DNA of 64,000 nucleotides from Alphaproteobacteria bacterium (GCA_018000295.1 JAGNKE010000006.1:62001-126000), one strand, 5' to 3'. Counted from the first letter of the stretch, positions 36,396 through 46,384 are shown. Notes: generated from the sequence alone by a model not told the origin. A program made the numbers and translations.

Positions 36396-37010
36396 ATGCG
36401 GGCTTTACCGAAAAACCACATCTACAATCTGTTCTTCGAAAAAGAATCCCAGTACCTGATGGTGTTCAGGAACAATCGGACCTACAGCATCATGCTGGGC
36501 CTGACCCTCTGCGGCTTGATCTGGGGATTTTATCTGCTCATTATTTTCCCTCTGCCCGACACCGTTATTTACAAAAGCGCACTCTCCAGCGGCTTCCTTC
36601 TCATGGGCGGAGTGGCCCTGCTCGCCCTGTTTTCTTTCCTCGGCGCCCATGAAACCCTCACGCTGCGACAGATCAACCGCTCGATGATCTATGAATGTCA
36701 TTCCGTCGGCGGCAGCAAGGGGTGGAAAAAGCGCTTTGAGGATTTCCAGATCCTCTTGATCTACAAAGACTTGGAATTCGATATGCTCGGAAGACGCCTG
36801 AACAAAAAAAGCATCTGGCACTTCGAACTGATCGGCAAGGACGAGATCACGCGTATTCCCCTCCACCCCTCCTCCCTGAAACCCTTTTACGCCTGGCAGG
36901 AGGACGAAGCCTTGGCCTTCGCCCAAAAAATCGCGCACTTTATGGGCATCCCTGTCGAAAAGGCGCAGCAGCAGGAAATTGTAACGGAAATCCATGATCA
37001 AACTTCCTAA
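36396..37010 (+). CDS. Two-helix membrane protein of unknown function
   Basis: About 204 residues from the ATG at 36396, with AAGGGGG upstream; a TTG at 36387 is possible. Two transmembrane helices (about 30-52 and 63-85) precede a cytosolic beta-rich domain with KGWKKRFEDFQILLIYKDLEFD and KSIWHFELIGKDEITRIPLHP, which resembles photosynthesis-complex-assembly-like or PH-like domains only loosely. Its 3' end overlaps the phosphodiesterase gene by 17 bases, so the two are co-translated. Function unknown. Confidence 0.75.
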   Translation: MRALPKNHIYNLFFEKESQYLMVFRNNRTYSIMLGLTLCGLIWGFYLLIIFPLPDTVIYKSALSSGFLLMGGVALLALFSFLGAHETLTLRQINRSMIYECHSVGGSKGWKKRFEDFQILLIYKDLEFDMLGRRLNKKSIWHFELIGKDEITRIPLHPSSLKPFYAWQEDEALAFAQKIAHFMGIPVEKAQQQEIVTEIHDQTS

Positions 37011-37737
37011 AATTATCGGCCATCGCGGGGTCGCCGCCTACGCGCCGGAAAACACGCTGGAGGGAATCCACACCGCCGCGGACATGGGCGTGGAATGGGT
37101 GGAACTGGACGTCAAACTGACAAAGGACCAAGTACCCATAATTTTCCATGATGACACGCTCGACCGCACCACAAACGGCTCCGGCCCGGTCGCGGAAAGA
37201 ACGCTCGATGATTTGCGCGAACTCGAATGCGGCAGCTGGTTCTCGGACTCCTTCGCTGGAATCAGTATCCCCACGCTGGAGGAAGCACTCGACGTCCTGC
37301 TGGAGCGCGAACTGGGCCTTAATCTCGAAATCAAAGCCTGCCCTGGTCGCGATCGTGAAACCGCCGAAGCGGCGCTGGACATTCTCTCCCAGATCTGGGA
37401 CGACCACGAGCGCCTACTCGTCTCCTCCTTCTCGCTGCTCAGCCTCGAAACCGCGCTCGAACTGGCGCAGGACTGGCCCCGTGGCCTCCTGATCGGCGAG
37501 GAATGGCTAGAAAATTGGGCGGAACTGGCCGATTTTCTTCAGGTCTCCACCATCAACGTCAACGCGAAGACCATCACCCGCGAGGAAATCGACGCAGTCA
37601 TGGACAAAGGTCTCCCCGTTCTCGCCTACACGGTGAATGACGTGGAGGAAGCCCGCCGCCTCCTGCGCTGGGGCGTCGATGGCGTCTTCTCCGACGCGCC
37701 GGACATCATCAGGGATGTCCTCTTTTCCAGACACTAG
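36994..37737 (+). CDS. ugpQ: Glycerophosphodiester phosphodiesterase
   Basis: 247 residues forming a GDPD TIM barrel. Motifs: IGHRGVAAYAPENT (metal and general acid His), VEWVELDVKLTKDQVPIIFHDDTLDRTT (metal Glu/Asp and second His), LNLEIKAC, and NVNAKTITREEID / GVDGVFSDAPD near the end. It cleaves glycerophosphodiesters to glycerol-3-phosphate plus alcohol. No signal peptide, so cytosolic as in UgpQ rather than GlpQ. It precedes two acyltransferase genes. Confidence 0.93.
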   Translation: MIKLPKIIGHRGVAAYAPENTLEGIHTAADMGVEWVELDVKLTKDQVPIIFHDDTLDRTTNGSGPVAERTLDDLRELECGSWFSDSFAGISIPTLEEALDVLLERELGLNLEIKACPGRDRETAEAALDILSQIWDDHERLLVSSFSLLSLETALELAQDWPRGLLIGEEWLENWAELADFLQVSTINVNAKTITREEIDAVMDKGLPVLAYTVNDVEEARRLLRWGVDGVFSDAPDIIRDVLFSRH

Positions 37738-37764
37738 GAACGTAAGCGAGAGGAATAACGGCAC

Positions 37765-38886
37765 GTGCTGACTCGGACGGAGAAAAAGTTTCCGAAGGAT
37801 ATAGTAGGGCTGACGTCCCTGAGATTCTACGCGGTCTTCTACGTCATCCTGTTCCATTATCATTTTCTCTTCAGCCCCGCCGTCGATCTGATCTTATCCA
37901 AGGGCTACCTCGCCGTAGACTTTTTCTTCATCCTCAGCGGATTCATCCTCGCACACTGTTATCTCAGCACCCTAGAAAACAAAACATTCACCTATAGGCA
38001 CTTTTTAATAAAACGGATTGCCCGCATCTACCCTGTCCATCTCTTTACGCTCGCCCTGATGCTGGTGATCTTTGGCATCAACGCCGTGCTGAACGGTCCG
38101 CCCCCTGAAGATGCTCCAAACGCAAGCAACCTCGCTCAGAATATCATTCTTGTGCATTCCTGGGGTCTGGCCGCTGACCTCTCCTTTAATCGCTATTCAT
38201 GGACCATCAGCGCCGAATTTTTTGCCTATCTATTATTCCCGTTCTTGATGTCAGTTTTCATTAGTCTCCGAAGACCTGAACTTTCGCTCCTGCTTTCTTT
38301 TACGCTTTATGGCGCACTATGGCTGGTCAGCGAACACCTCTGGAACCAGCCGCTGAGCAAAATGTCCGTCTTCGGCCTGCCCAGAATACTCCCCGAATTT
38401 ATGATCGGCATCGGCCTCTATCTATTCTCTCTAAGATATAGTTTGAAATGGTGCAGACAGGTCTTCATGGGCGGATGTGTCGTCGCGCTCTTTTGCGGAC
38501 TGCTTCTTGAAATCGGAGACTGGATCGCTGTACCTCTTTTCGCGTTGATGATATACGCGACCGCTGAGCAGTCGAGAACAGGGCAGAAAAATTTCCTCTT
38601 CGAAAATTCCTCAGTCTATCTCGGTGAAATCTCCTACAGCCTGTACATGATCCAGTATCCGTTCATGTTTATCGTCTTCGATACAATTCTCGAACGAGGC
38701 TTGGGACTTGAGGAAAACTCAAAAATCTGGGGCTATATCTGGGCCGCCGCGCCCCTCATTATGGTGCTTTTGGCCATGGCTATGCACAAATATATCGAAA
38801 GCCCTTGCAGGCATTGGCTTGTAAGGCGCATATCCCCCTCCGGCACGGAGCAAAAGGCAACGGGTGATGCTGCAAAGAGCCGATAA
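37765..38886 (+). CDS. Acyltransferase 3 family membrane protein (copy 1)
   Basis: 373 residues from a GTG at 37765, with about ten transmembrane helices. The family motif is at the N-terminus: LTSLRFYAVFYVILFHYHF (catalytic His), then DFFFILSGFILAHCYL, FLIKRIARIYPVH, and the SWTISAEFFAYLLFP block. Such proteins move acetyl, succinyl or other acyl groups onto cell-surface glycans or lipids at the inner membrane. The end overlaps the second acyltransferase by 23 bases, a tandem pair. Confidence 0.92.
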   Translation: MLTRTEKKFPKDIVGLTSLRFYAVFYVILFHYHFLFSPAVDLILSKGYLAVDFFFILSGFILAHCYLSTLENKTFTYRHFLIKRIARIYPVHLFTLALMLVIFGINAVLNGPPPEDAPNASNLAQNIILVHSWGLAADLSFNRYSWTISAEFFAYLLFPFLMSVFISLRRPELSLLLSFTLYGALWLVSEHLWNQPLSKMSVFGLPRILPEFMIGIGLYLFSLRYSLKWCRQVFMGGCVVALFCGLLLEIGDWIAVPLFALMIYATAEQSRTGQKNFLFENSSVYLGEISYSLYMIQYPFMFIVFDTILERGLGLEENSKIWGYIWAAAPLIMVLLAMAMHKYIESPCRHWLVRRISPSGTEQKATGDAAKSR

Positions 38887-39952
38887 AAAATACCCGGAAA
38901 TCCTTCCGGTCCTGACTTCGCTACGCTTCTGGGCGGCCTATGCCGTAGCCTTCCACCATTGCTGCATGATTATCATCGAAAACGCCGCCCCGGATCTGGC
39001 GGAGAGCGTTCCCATCATTTCAAAACTCTACCTCGGCGTGGATTTCTTTTTTATCCTGAGCGGCTTTGTCCTCACTCATGTCTATCTGGAAAAACTAAAG
39101 AACGGCACGCTTTCGATAAGAAATTTTTACATCCGGCGGATCGCCAGAATATACCCTGCCTATCTTCTGGCCTTTACCATCGCGCTGACTCAGCTTTACG
39201 GTTTCTATCTTGCAGGAGTCACCCCTGCACCCGAACCCCCTCTGACTACGCAATCCTTATTCGTCTACCTTATGTGCTTTCATGCGTGGTGGGATTTTGG
39301 GTTGATTTCCATCAACGGCCCGTCCTGGTCGATCAGCGCCGAATGGTTCGCCTACCTTCTCTTCCCTGTCCTGCTCGTAATCATGAGCCGCCTGTCGTTG
39401 AGAATGAACGCCCTGTTGGCCCTTCTGGCTATCGCCGCCTGCTGGTCAGCGGCAACGTTTTTACTTGGCAAACCGCTAACCCGCCTGGATTTTGACTACG
39501 GCATCCTGCGGATCGTCCCGGAATTCATTGGCGGGATATGGCTCTATCTACTGGGAAAAGAATACGAAGTACGCGCATACAGCCGCTGGTCATTTTTTGC
39601 CGTATCCGGTCTTCTGCTGGTTCTTCTGGGCACTCTTAGCCCCGATTTCTGGATCGTCCTGACCTTCGGGGTGATTATACTTTTAGGAGCCGAGCAAGCC
39701 CGCCAAAACTATGACTGGCCTCTGTCCTCGGATAAAGCAGCGTACCTGGGCGAAATATCCTATTCCGTCTACCTTCTCCACATCCCGATGCTAGAGATAA
39801 CACTCTCTCTGATGAAGCTTCTGCCCCTCTCCGACGAAACGGAAATGGCTCTGCTCTTTCTGGCCTTGCTGCTGGTGCTTCCGGCAGCGATGCTCAGCTA
39901 CGCGCTGATCGAAACCCCGGCACGGAAATACATCAATAAAAAATTCGGATGA
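38864..39952 (+). CDS. Acyltransferase 3 family membrane protein (copy 2)
   Basis: About 362 residues from GTG 38864 or ATG 38867. Same layout as its upstream neighbour: LTSLRFWAAYAVAFHHC, DFFFILSGFVLTHVYL, YIRRIARIYPAY, SWSISAEWFAYLLFP, and a C-terminal ALIETPARKYI. Key motifs are kept in both copies, but similarity outside them is modest, so they probably act on different acceptors. No glycosyltransferase or glycan locus is nearby in the window. Confidence 0.92.
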   Translation: MMLQRADKKYPEILPVLTSLRFWAAYAVAFHHCCMIIIENAAPDLAESVPIISKLYLGVDFFFILSGFVLTHVYLEKLKNGTLSIRNFYIRRIARIYPAYLLAFTIALTQLYGFYLAGVTPAPEPPLTTQSLFVYLMCFHAWWDFGLISINGPSWSISAEWFAYLLFPVLLVIMSRLSLRMNALLALLAIAACWSAATFLLGKPLTRLDFDYGILRIVPEFIGGIWLYLLGKEYEVRAYSRWSFFAVSGLLLVLLGTLSPDFWIVLTFGVIILLGAEQARQNYDWPLSSDKAAYLGEISYSVYLLHIPMLEITLSLMKLLPLSDETEMALLFLALLLVLPAAMLSYALIETPARKYINKKFG

Positions 39953-39982
39953 ATAGAGTGACGGCAATGATCAGCCCGGTTT

Positions 39983-40954
39983 CTAAGGCTCTTCAATTAA
40001 CCATTGATCAAAGTTTTCAGGCTCACCGTAGCTTTTAGAACCTTGGCTGCTGTTTTGGATTTGAGCCTCAGGGAGGCCTGTTAACGTCTTATTAAACTTT
40101 GCGTACTCAGCACCCCCGATAATCGCGATATATAAAATCATAATCGACATCAGATTAAGCCGCGGCGTAATAAGAACAAACGGCCAGACAAAAATACTCC
40201 GCCGGGGGATTTTTTTCCTCGTCTCCTCGCCATGCAAAGATAAAAGCCTGCGGACCGTCCATGGATAATCGGAGATAAGCTCATGGTAAGACATCCAGAA
40301 ACCTCTCATGGCCTGTGCTTGCATGACGAGGGCATCGATGTTAAGCGTTTTCCAGCGTTTTACCCCGACAACGAGAGCGGCCATTCCGCGCACGGCATCA
40401 TCTTTAGAGGCGCAGCAATACAAACCATAATTATCACAGGTCCGCTCCCGCGCTCGTGAATAGGCAGCGCCGATCAGAGGAAGAAAACTGACCGGAGCGA
40501 AATAAGGCATCCATAGCAAATGCTTTCTGCTGATATGTCCGAGTTCATGCCCCATATAAAACTTGATCGCCTCTGGATGATCATCCATGGCATCGACGAT
40601 ATTGGAATAAAGCACGACATAATGGGTACGGAGAAATTTCGTTGCAAACGCATTCAGTATCCCGTTCCCGTTAATAATGACCAAGACGGGCTCTTTTTTC
40701 ATCTTCAGCTTACGGCAACATTCCGAATAATGTTCATACAAGTCAGGATACTGCACCTTGGAAACAATCGCTCCGGCCCCGCGTAGATAGGAGATGAAAC
40801 CTGACTGAATAAGTGTTGTGAGTAGATACATCACAGGTATAACCGCTAGGAAAACACCTTTTGTGACGAAAATAAGGATACCCCAGACAGCAGTAGCAAG
40901 AACGAGCAAAATAATTAAAAGCAGTCTTTCCTTAGGGTCGATAAGGTTGCCCAT
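39983..40954 (-). CDS. M48-family membrane zinc metallopeptidase
   Basis: 323 residues. Two N-terminal transmembrane helices (about 10-50) precede the metal site GHELGHISRKH (HExxH form) and the third-ligand segment RARERTCDNYG, as in HtpX-like peptidases. Another hydrophobic segment lies near the C-terminus (LMSIMILYIAIIGG). The active site is complete. HtpX homologues degrade misfolded membrane proteins. This one ends its transcript 10 bases downstream of fabI on the same strand, so may be read from the fab operon. Confidence 0.87.
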   Translation of the reverse strand: MGNLIDPKERLLLIILLVLATAVWGILIFVTKGVFLAVIPVMYLLTTLIQSGFISYLRGAGAIVSKVQYPDLYEHYSECCRKLKMKKEPVLVIINGNGILNAFATKFLRTHYVVLYSNIVDAMDDHPEAIKFYMGHELGHISRKHLLWMPYFAPVSFLPLIGAAYSRARERTCDNYGLYCCASKDDAVRGMAALVVGVKRWKTLNIDALVMQAQAMRGFWMSYHELISDYPWTVRRLLSLHGEETRKKIPRRSIFVWPFVLITPRLNLMSIMILYIAIIGGAEYAKFNKTLTGLPEAQIQNSSQGSKSYGEPENFDQWLIEEP

Positions 40955-40964
40955 TTACCTCCCC

Positions 40965-41786
40965 CTACCCCGCCAGATCCTTCAACTGCTCATGCAGCGG
41001 CATCCCCACGGCATTGAACCCACAATCCACATAATGCACTTCGCCAGTCACGGCGTTCGAAAGATCGGAGAGCAGATAAAGCGCAGTCCCGCCGAGATCC
41101 TGCAAATCCACAGGCTTCCGCAGCGGCGCAGTCACGATGTTGTATTTATAGGTTTTGCGCGCACTGCCGATGACCGCTCCGGCCAGAGTCCGCATCGGTC
41201 CCGCGGAAATGGCGTTCACACGGATGCTCTTGTGCTGATCCGTCGGCGGACCAAGGTCAGCTGCCAGATACCGTACCGAAGCCTCAAGCGCCGCCTTCGC
41301 CACGCCCATGACGTTATAATTGGGCATGACTTTCATCGACCCGTAATACGTAAGAGTCACCGCCGACCCGCCTTCGCTCATCATATCCTTCGCCCGCCGC
41401 ATGATGGAGGTGAAGGAATAACAGGAGATATGCATGGTCTGCAGGAAATTGTTGAGCGTGGTATCCACATAATGCCCCTGCAACTCCTCCTTGTTGGAAT
41501 AGGCGATGGCATGAATCAGGAAATCCATCGTGCCCCATTCTTTCTTGAGCGTGGCAAAAACCCGGTCGAGATCCTCTTCCTTCTGCACATCGCAATCAAT
41601 CAGGATTTTCGCGCCGATACTCTCGGCCAAGGGCTTCACTCGCTTCCCAAACGCATCCCCCTGATAGGTAAACGCCATCTCGGCCCCGGCCTGATGCAGC
41701 GCTTCGGCCATACCCCAAGCGATGGAATGGTCATTGGCCACACCCATGACCAGACCCTTCTTACCCTTCATCAAATCCTTGACCAT
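40965..41786 (-). CDS. fabI: Enoyl-[acyl-carrier-protein] reductase FabI
   Basis: 273 residues. NAD-binding MGVANDHSIAWGMAEAL, and the FabI active site Tyr-x6-Lys in NYNVMGVAKAALEASVRYLA. It reduces trans-2-enoyl-ACP with NADH and is the target of triclosan-like compounds in other bacteria. It follows fabB by 9 bases in the fabA-fabB-fabI operon, the usual alphaproteobacterial arrangement. Confidence 0.96.
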   Translation of the reverse strand: MVKDLMKGKKGLVMGVANDHSIAWGMAEALHQAGAEMAFTYQGDAFGKRVKPLAESIGAKILIDCDVQKEEDLDRVFATLKKEWGTMDFLIHAIAYSNKEELQGHYVDTTLNNFLQTMHISCYSFTSIMRRAKDMMSEGGSAVTLTYYGSMKVMPNYNVMGVAKAALEASVRYLAADLGPPTDQHKSIRVNAISAGPMRTLAGAVIGSARKTYKYNIVTAPLRKPVDLQDLGGTALYLLSDLSNAVTGEVHYVDCGFNAVGMPLHEQLKDLAG

Positions 41787-41795
41787 CGCCGCTCC

Positions 41796-43040
41796 TTACC
41801 CTTCAAAACGGCTGAACGCCAGAGTGCAATTCGTACCGCCAAACCCGAAACTGTTGGAGATCAATGTCTGGTGCCGGACATCGTCGATCCGCTTCTGCGC
41901 GATCGGCAACCCCTTCGCCCCCTCGTCCAGAGTCTCGATATTGATGCTCGGCGCGATAAAATTATGCCCAAGCATCAGAAGACAATAAATCGCCTCCTGC
42001 ACCCCCGTCGCCCCCAGCGAATGTCCGGTCATGGACTTAGTCGCGCTGATCGCGGGAACATCCTGATTCCGCTTTTTGAAAACCTCGCGGATAGCATCCA
42101 ACTCCGTGATATCGCCGACGGGCGTCGAAGTTCCGTGCGTGTTGATATAGGTAACCGGAGCGCGCTCACAAACGGTGGACAGCGCCTGCTCCATGCAGCG
42201 CACGGCGCCCTCCCCGCTCGGCGACACCATATCCTGCCCATCGGACGTCGCTCCATAACCAGAGACCTCGGCATAAATCTTCGCTCCGCGGGCCTTGGCA
42301 TGAGCCAGTTCCTCCAGCACGATCACGCCGCCCCCGCCCGCAATAACGAAACCGTCGCGGTTGGCATCATAGGCGCGGGCCGCCTTTTCCGGCGTGGCGT
42401 TATACTTCGACGACATCGCCCCCATCGCATCGAACAGCACGGACAAAGTCCAGTCCAGTTCTTCCCCGCCGCCTGCGAACATGACATCTTGCTTGCCGAG
42501 CAATATCTGCTCCGCCGCGTTGCCGATGCAATGCGCTGACGTCGAACAAGCCGAGGATATGGAATAATTGACACCCTTGATCTTGAAATTTGTAGCAATC
42601 GTCGCGGAGTTTGTCGAACTCATGCATTTGGGAACGGCAAACGGCCCCACGCGCTTTGGACCCTTTTCACGGGCGATATCGGCCGCGGCGACCTGCGACC
42701 GCGTCGAAGGCCCGCCTGATCCCATGACGATCCCCGTGCGCGGATGGCTGACGTCCCCCGGCTCCAGACCAGAGTCCCTGACCGCCTGCTCCATCGCCAA
42801 ATGGTTGTAAGCTGCCCCATCGCCCATGAAGCGGAAAAGGCGCTTGTCGATGTGATCTTCCAGAACGATGTCGGGCCGCCCGTGAATCTGGCTGCGGAAA
42901 CCCATGGCCGCATATTCAGGCGCCGCTACGATCCCCGACCGTCCGGCTTTAAGGGATTCCAGCACGGCCTCCACCGAATTCCCGATGCAGGAAACAATCC
43001 CCATGCCTGTGACGACCACGCGCCGCCCTGAACCTGTCAT
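41796..43040 (-). CDS. fabB: 3-oxoacyl-ACP synthase I
   Basis: 414 residues. The KAS triad is present: Cys in [12 protein letters not shown], His in [11 protein letters not shown], His in [12 protein letters not shown]. FabB extends cis-3-decenoyl-ACP and is needed for unsaturated fatty acids; the assignment as FabB rather than FabF rests on pairing with fabA. GTGVS-like [11 protein letters not shown] and the [13 protein letters not shown] end block are conserved. Confidence 0.95.
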   Translation of the reverse strand: MTGSGRRVVVTGMGIVSCIGNSVEAVLESLKAGRSGIVAAPEYAAMGFRSQIHGRPDIVLEDHIDKRLFRFMGDGAAYNHLAMEQAVRDSGLEPGDVSHPRTGIVMGSGGPSTRSQVAAADIAREKGPKRVGPFAVPKCMSSTNSATIATNFKIKGVNYSISSACSTSAHCIGNAAEQILLGKQDVMFAGGGEELDWTLSVLFDAMGAMSSKYNATPEKAARAYDANRDGFVIAGGGGVIVLEELAHAKARGAKIYAEVSGYGATSDGQDMVSPSGEGAVRCMEQALSTVCERAPVTYINTHGTSTPVGDITELDAIREVFKKRNQDVPAISATKSMTGHSLGATGVQEAIYCLLMLGHNFIAPSINIETLDEGAKGLPIAQKRIDDVRHQTLISNSFGFGGTNCTLAFSRFEG

Positions 43041-43080
43041 AACAACGTCCCTAAGTGTATGTGTCTATCCCACTGGAATA

Positions 43081-43602
43081 TCAGATCGCCCGGGGATTTT
43101 CAAACAGCCCGACCTTGAGATCCTTGGCCTCATAAATCGCCTGGCCGTCCCCGTACATCGTGCCGTCCCCGGTGCCAAGCACAAGCCGTCCCTTCAGAAC
43201 GCGCTTGATATTAACAACATACTTCACGAGCTTCGTTTCCGGCAGAACCTGCCCGGTGAGCTTCAATTCCCCGAGTCCCAGCGCCCGGCCCGATCCCGGC
43301 GAACCCGTCCACCCGAGATAAAACCCGAGCAGCTGCCAGAGCGCATCAAGCCCAAGGCATCCCGGCATCACCGGATCGCTTTCAAAATGACACTCGAAAA
43401 ACCAGAGGCTGGGCGTAATGTCGAGTTCAGCCTCAATCACACCCTTGCCGTACGTTCCCCCTTCGGTCGAAACATTCGTGATCCGGTCGAACATCAGCAT
43501 GGGAGGAAGCGGAAGCCGTGCATTGCCGGGACCGAACAGGCGCCCGTGCCCGCACTCAAGAATATCCTCGTAGGAATAACTGCCTTTGGGGACGAAGCTC
43601 AT
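43081..43602 (-). CDS. fabA: 3-hydroxydecanoyl-ACP dehydratase/isomerase
   Basis: About 173 residues from the ATG at 43602, chosen because AAGGAAG lies just upstream and the length equals E. coli FabA; frames from 43629 or 43662 add non-conserved residues. Family blocks: [49 protein letters not shown] with the catalytic His and Asp. It dehydrates and isomerises C10 intermediates, the entry into unsaturated fatty acids. Confidence 0.95.
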   Translation of the reverse strand: MSFVPKGSYSYEDILECGHGRLFGPGNARLPLPPMLMFDRITNVSTEGGTYGKGVIEAELDITPSLWFFECHFESDPVMPGCLGLDALWQLLGFYLGWTGSPGSGRALGLGELKLTGQVLPETKLVKYVVNIKRVLKGRLVLGTGDGTMYGDGQAIYEAKDLKVGLFENPRAI

Positions 43603-43718
43603 GACTTCCTTAAAATAATTAATTGTCATCAGCTTTATACGAAGCTTTATCCCATGCGGCAAGCCCCGATCTTACCAAGCCCGCAAAAGCGCAAAATTAT
43701 TGCCCGCAGCAACAAAGA

Positions 43719-44693
43719 TCAATAGGAGACCATGTCAAAATCAAGACAAACGTGCTTATACGTCTCGGTAATCGCCGACATGGCCAGCGGTTTGGCAATC
43801 GCCGGCTCGATTTCCGGCAACTCCCCGCCCGAAGCGACCGCGATCATCCGTCCGGCCGCCTTGGCGCAGGCGACAGCCTGATCGAACGGGTGGGTCATCT
43901 GGATCGTGCGGAAAAAACGCAGACAGCGCGGCTCCATCTCACGGATCAGAGAAACGGGGGCATTAACGGGAAGATCGTTCGCGGGAAGACCGAAACGCCA
44001 GTTGCTTCCCGCAGGCACGCCGTGCCGCACGGCCTCCTGCGTCATCACATGAACGATCTGGTCGAGATTTTCAGGCAAATCGGAGCCATAGAAATAGGTA
44101 AAACTGCCTGAATTCCCCGAAATCGCCAGACGTCGTCCGGCCACACCGCTCAGGGCTGAAATACAATCGCCCAAAGTCCAGCCGTGTCGCTGCACCATGC
44201 GCTCGATCACGACATCACAAAGCTCCTGCGCGGAAATCTCGAAGGCCATTGCCCGTTTTGTACTTTCAACCAGAAGGCGGAAGGATTCCTCACGGGGAAA
44301 ACCCATATCCTCCCAGCCGATCAGGATGTTCTGATACAACATATGGAGAAGTTCGTTGAACTCATGGTGACAATCCATCCAGTCCTCGAAAAAGAGGCGC
44401 GCAGCCATACGCCCGCGCTCGGTTTCCTGATCGATGATATGAGAGGGCGGCAGCGCATACGGCGCCAGCGGCCCTGGCGCGGGATCACAATTCAGAAGCG
44501 CCGCAAGCTTTTTAAAACTCGCCGTCATCGCTTGATCGGCTTCATCAAAGACGAAATAATTTTCGACAAGAACGCCGGCCATAAGCTGAATGACCTTCAT
44601 ACCGTCGACACCCCGCTCATGATCCGACGCGAGCTGGATCAAAGCGGAGTAGAATCGTGCGCCCATGTCGGGCTTGTTCGTAAGCGCAAACAT
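43719..44693 (-). CDS. Hypothetical 324-residue protein upstream of fabA
   Basis: Unrecognised soluble protein. Its first 250 residues are helical: FYSALIQLASDHERGVDGM, RMAARLFFEDWMDCHHEFNELLH, and a helix-turn-helix-like stretch HGWTLGDCISALSGVAGRR. Then comes a mixed region with NSGSFTYFYGSDLPENLDQIVH. No membrane segment or signal peptide. It is on the same strand as fabA, 57 bases upstream of the longest fabA frame, so it could be co-transcribed. In many related genomes an Irr/Fur-type regulator sits here; this protein does not look like one. Confidence 0.7.
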   Translation of the reverse strand: MFALTNKPDMGARFYSALIQLASDHERGVDGMKVIQLMAGVLVENYFVFDEADQAMTASFKKLAALLNCDPAPGPLAPYALPPSHIIDQETERGRMAARLFFEDWMDCHHEFNELLHMLYQNILIGWEDMGFPREESFRLLVESTKRAMAFEISAQELCDVVIERMVQRHGWTLGDCISALSGVAGRRLAISGNSGSFTYFYGSDLPENLDQIVHVMTQEAVRHGVPAGSNWRFGLPANDLPVNAPVSLIREMEPRCLRFFRTIQMTHPFDQAVACAKAAGRMIAVASGGELPEIEPAIAKPLAMSAITETYKHVCLDFDMVSY

Positions 44694-44778
44694 ATTTCCG
44701 GTGAACCTTGAACGGGGTTATGAAAAGGTTGGAAAGTTAACGAAAGGAAGGACGTAGTGGTCAACTACGGTATTGATT

Positions 44779-45336
44779 CTAATCAAATAATTCGTGCTCG
44801 TAAATACCCCAGAGATATTTTCTCGCAATCCACCCCTGATATCCCGAGATTTCTATAGCGCACCAATGAGCCTGACATTCTTCAACATTCACAAGAACAA
44901 AAGGCTCTAACTTCATGGTTACATTGGTAATTTCATCGTCCTTTGGGTCGGGAGCTTCGTATACGAGAACGTTCTCCCGGCCCTCAATCATGGCCGTCCG
45001 CGCCCCCGATAATAAGGTGTGGTACACCCACCCCTCCTGACCCTCATGGTCCCGGATCTTGCGCCAGTTCTCGAATTCCAGAACGATCTCTACGGGCAGC
45101 CCCTGCCGCGAATAGGTCCAGCGGATCGGATATTTTTGACCCGGTCCGGCCCGCACATGAACCTCTTCCGCGCCCAGTGACACAAAGCGCGGCAGCGGCA
45201 GGGTAGTCGAGCGGAAAGGAACCTTGACCTCGGGAGAAACCGCAGGCGGCTGCGCTCCGGCCACCAAAGGCAGGGCCAGCAGGAAAGCCGCAAAAAACAG
45301 CGGAAAAACAACAAAAATGCGATTTTTAGACACCAT
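44779..45336 (-). CDS. Secreted SH3-domain protein
   Basis: 185 residues. Sec signal peptide (about 1-28: FPLFFAAFLLALPLVAGAQ) followed by two bacterial SH3-like segments: VHVRAGPGQKYPIRWTY to EGWVYHTLL, and a second degenerate one ending CAIEISGYQGWIARKYLWG. This form (SH3_4, formerly DUF1058) is common in alphaproteobacteria and is thought to bind cell-wall material in the periplasm. It is divergent from dusA with only 29 bases between the starts. Confidence 0.87.
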   Translation of the reverse strand: MVSKNRIFVVFPLFFAAFLLALPLVAGAQPPAVSPEVKVPFRSTTLPLPRFVSLGAEEVHVRAGPGQKYPIRWTYSRQGLPVEIVLEFENWRKIRDHEGQEGWVYHTLLSGARTAMIEGRENVLVYEAPDPKDDEITNVTMKLEPFVLVNVEECQAHWCAIEISGYQGWIARKYLWGIYEHELFD

Positions 45337-45365
45337 CGGACAGCAGATATGCTAAGGAAATCCCC

Positions 45366-46382
45366 ATGAACACCGCCAATGTAACAGAAACTGTGGAAAA
45401 GTCCAAAACCGTCTCCATCGCGCCCATGATGGACTGGACGGACCGCCATTTCCGTTATTTTGCGCGTATGATCTCCCCCAATATCCGCCTTTACACCGAA
45501 ATGGTGACGACCGGCGCTCTCCTGCACGGCGACCGCGAACGCTTCCTGCGCTTCAGTGAACTGGAACACCCGATCGCCCTTCAACTCGGCGGCTCCGACC
45601 CCGCCGATCTGGCCGTCTGCGCGAAAATGGGGGAGGATTTCGGCTACGACGAAATCAACCTGAACTGCGGCTGCCCCTCCGACCGCGTGCAGAAGGGCCG
45701 TTTCGGCGCCTGCCTGATGGCCGAACCGCAACTTGTGGCCGAATGCGTGGCCGCCATGCAAAACGCTGTGAATATCCCCGTCACCGTCAAATGCCGCATC
45801 GGCATCGATAACAACGATGGCGAAGAATTTCTGAACACCTTTATAGAGGTCATCAAACAAACGGGATGCAAAACTTTCATCATCCATGCCCGCAAGGCTT
45901 GGCTGTCGGGCCTCTCGCCGAAGGAAAACCGGACCAAGCCGCCCATCAATTACGCCCGCGTGGCGAAAATGAAAGCGCGCCACCCGGAACTGAACATCGT
46001 TATCAACGGCGAAATCCAGTCCGCCGAGGAAGCGCAGCAACATCTAGAAGTCTTCGATGGCGTCATGATCGGCCGCGAAGCCTATCAGAACCCCTATCTC
46101 CTCCTGACCGAAATCGAACAGACCATTTTCGGCAACGATAACCCGCGAACCCGCGAGGACATCGCCCGCGCCATGATCCCCTATAGTAAGGAGCAGGCGG
46201 AAAAATACGCAACACCCGTAAAATCCATCACCCGCCACATGATCAACCTCTACCAGCATATCCCCGGCGCCAGATTATGGCGGCAGGCGCTCAGCACCCT
46301 GCCCCATCAAACCGGCGCGGATGAAACGGTAATAGAAAAAGCGTTGGAATCTCTGGAACGCGTGGCCAAAAAAGCGGCCTGA
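45366..46382 (+). CDS. dusA: tRNA-dihydrouridine(20/20a) synthase DusA
   Basis: 338 residues. The FMN TIM-barrel shows the N-terminal SIAPMMDWTDRHFRYFAR, the Cys general acid in NLNCGCPSDRVQ, TVKCRIGIDNND, the DusA-specific HARKAWLSGLSPKENR and NGEIQSAEEA. It reduces U20/U20a in the tRNA D loop. It converges on sufA, 2 bases apart. Confidence 0.95.
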   Translation: MNTANVTETVEKSKTVSIAPMMDWTDRHFRYFARMISPNIRLYTEMVTTGALLHGDRERFLRFSELEHPIALQLGGSDPADLAVCAKMGEDFGYDEINLNCGCPSDRVQKGRFGACLMAEPQLVAECVAAMQNAVNIPVTVKCRIGIDNNDGEEFLNTFIEVIKQTGCKTFIIHARKAWLSGLSPKENRTKPPINYARVAKMKARHPELNIVINGEIQSAEEAQQHLEVFDGVMIGREAYQNPYLLLTEIEQTIFGNDNPRTREDIARAMIPYSKEQAEKYATPVKSITRHMINLYQHIPGARLWRQALSTLPHQTGADETVIEKALESLERVAKKAA

Positions 46383-46384
46383 AA

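Noticed and set aside
40818-42539. 573-residue plus-strand open frame
   Set aside because: It is antisense to fabI and fabB, whose conserved motifs prove the minus strand is coding; the translation is Arg/His-rich without family motifs.
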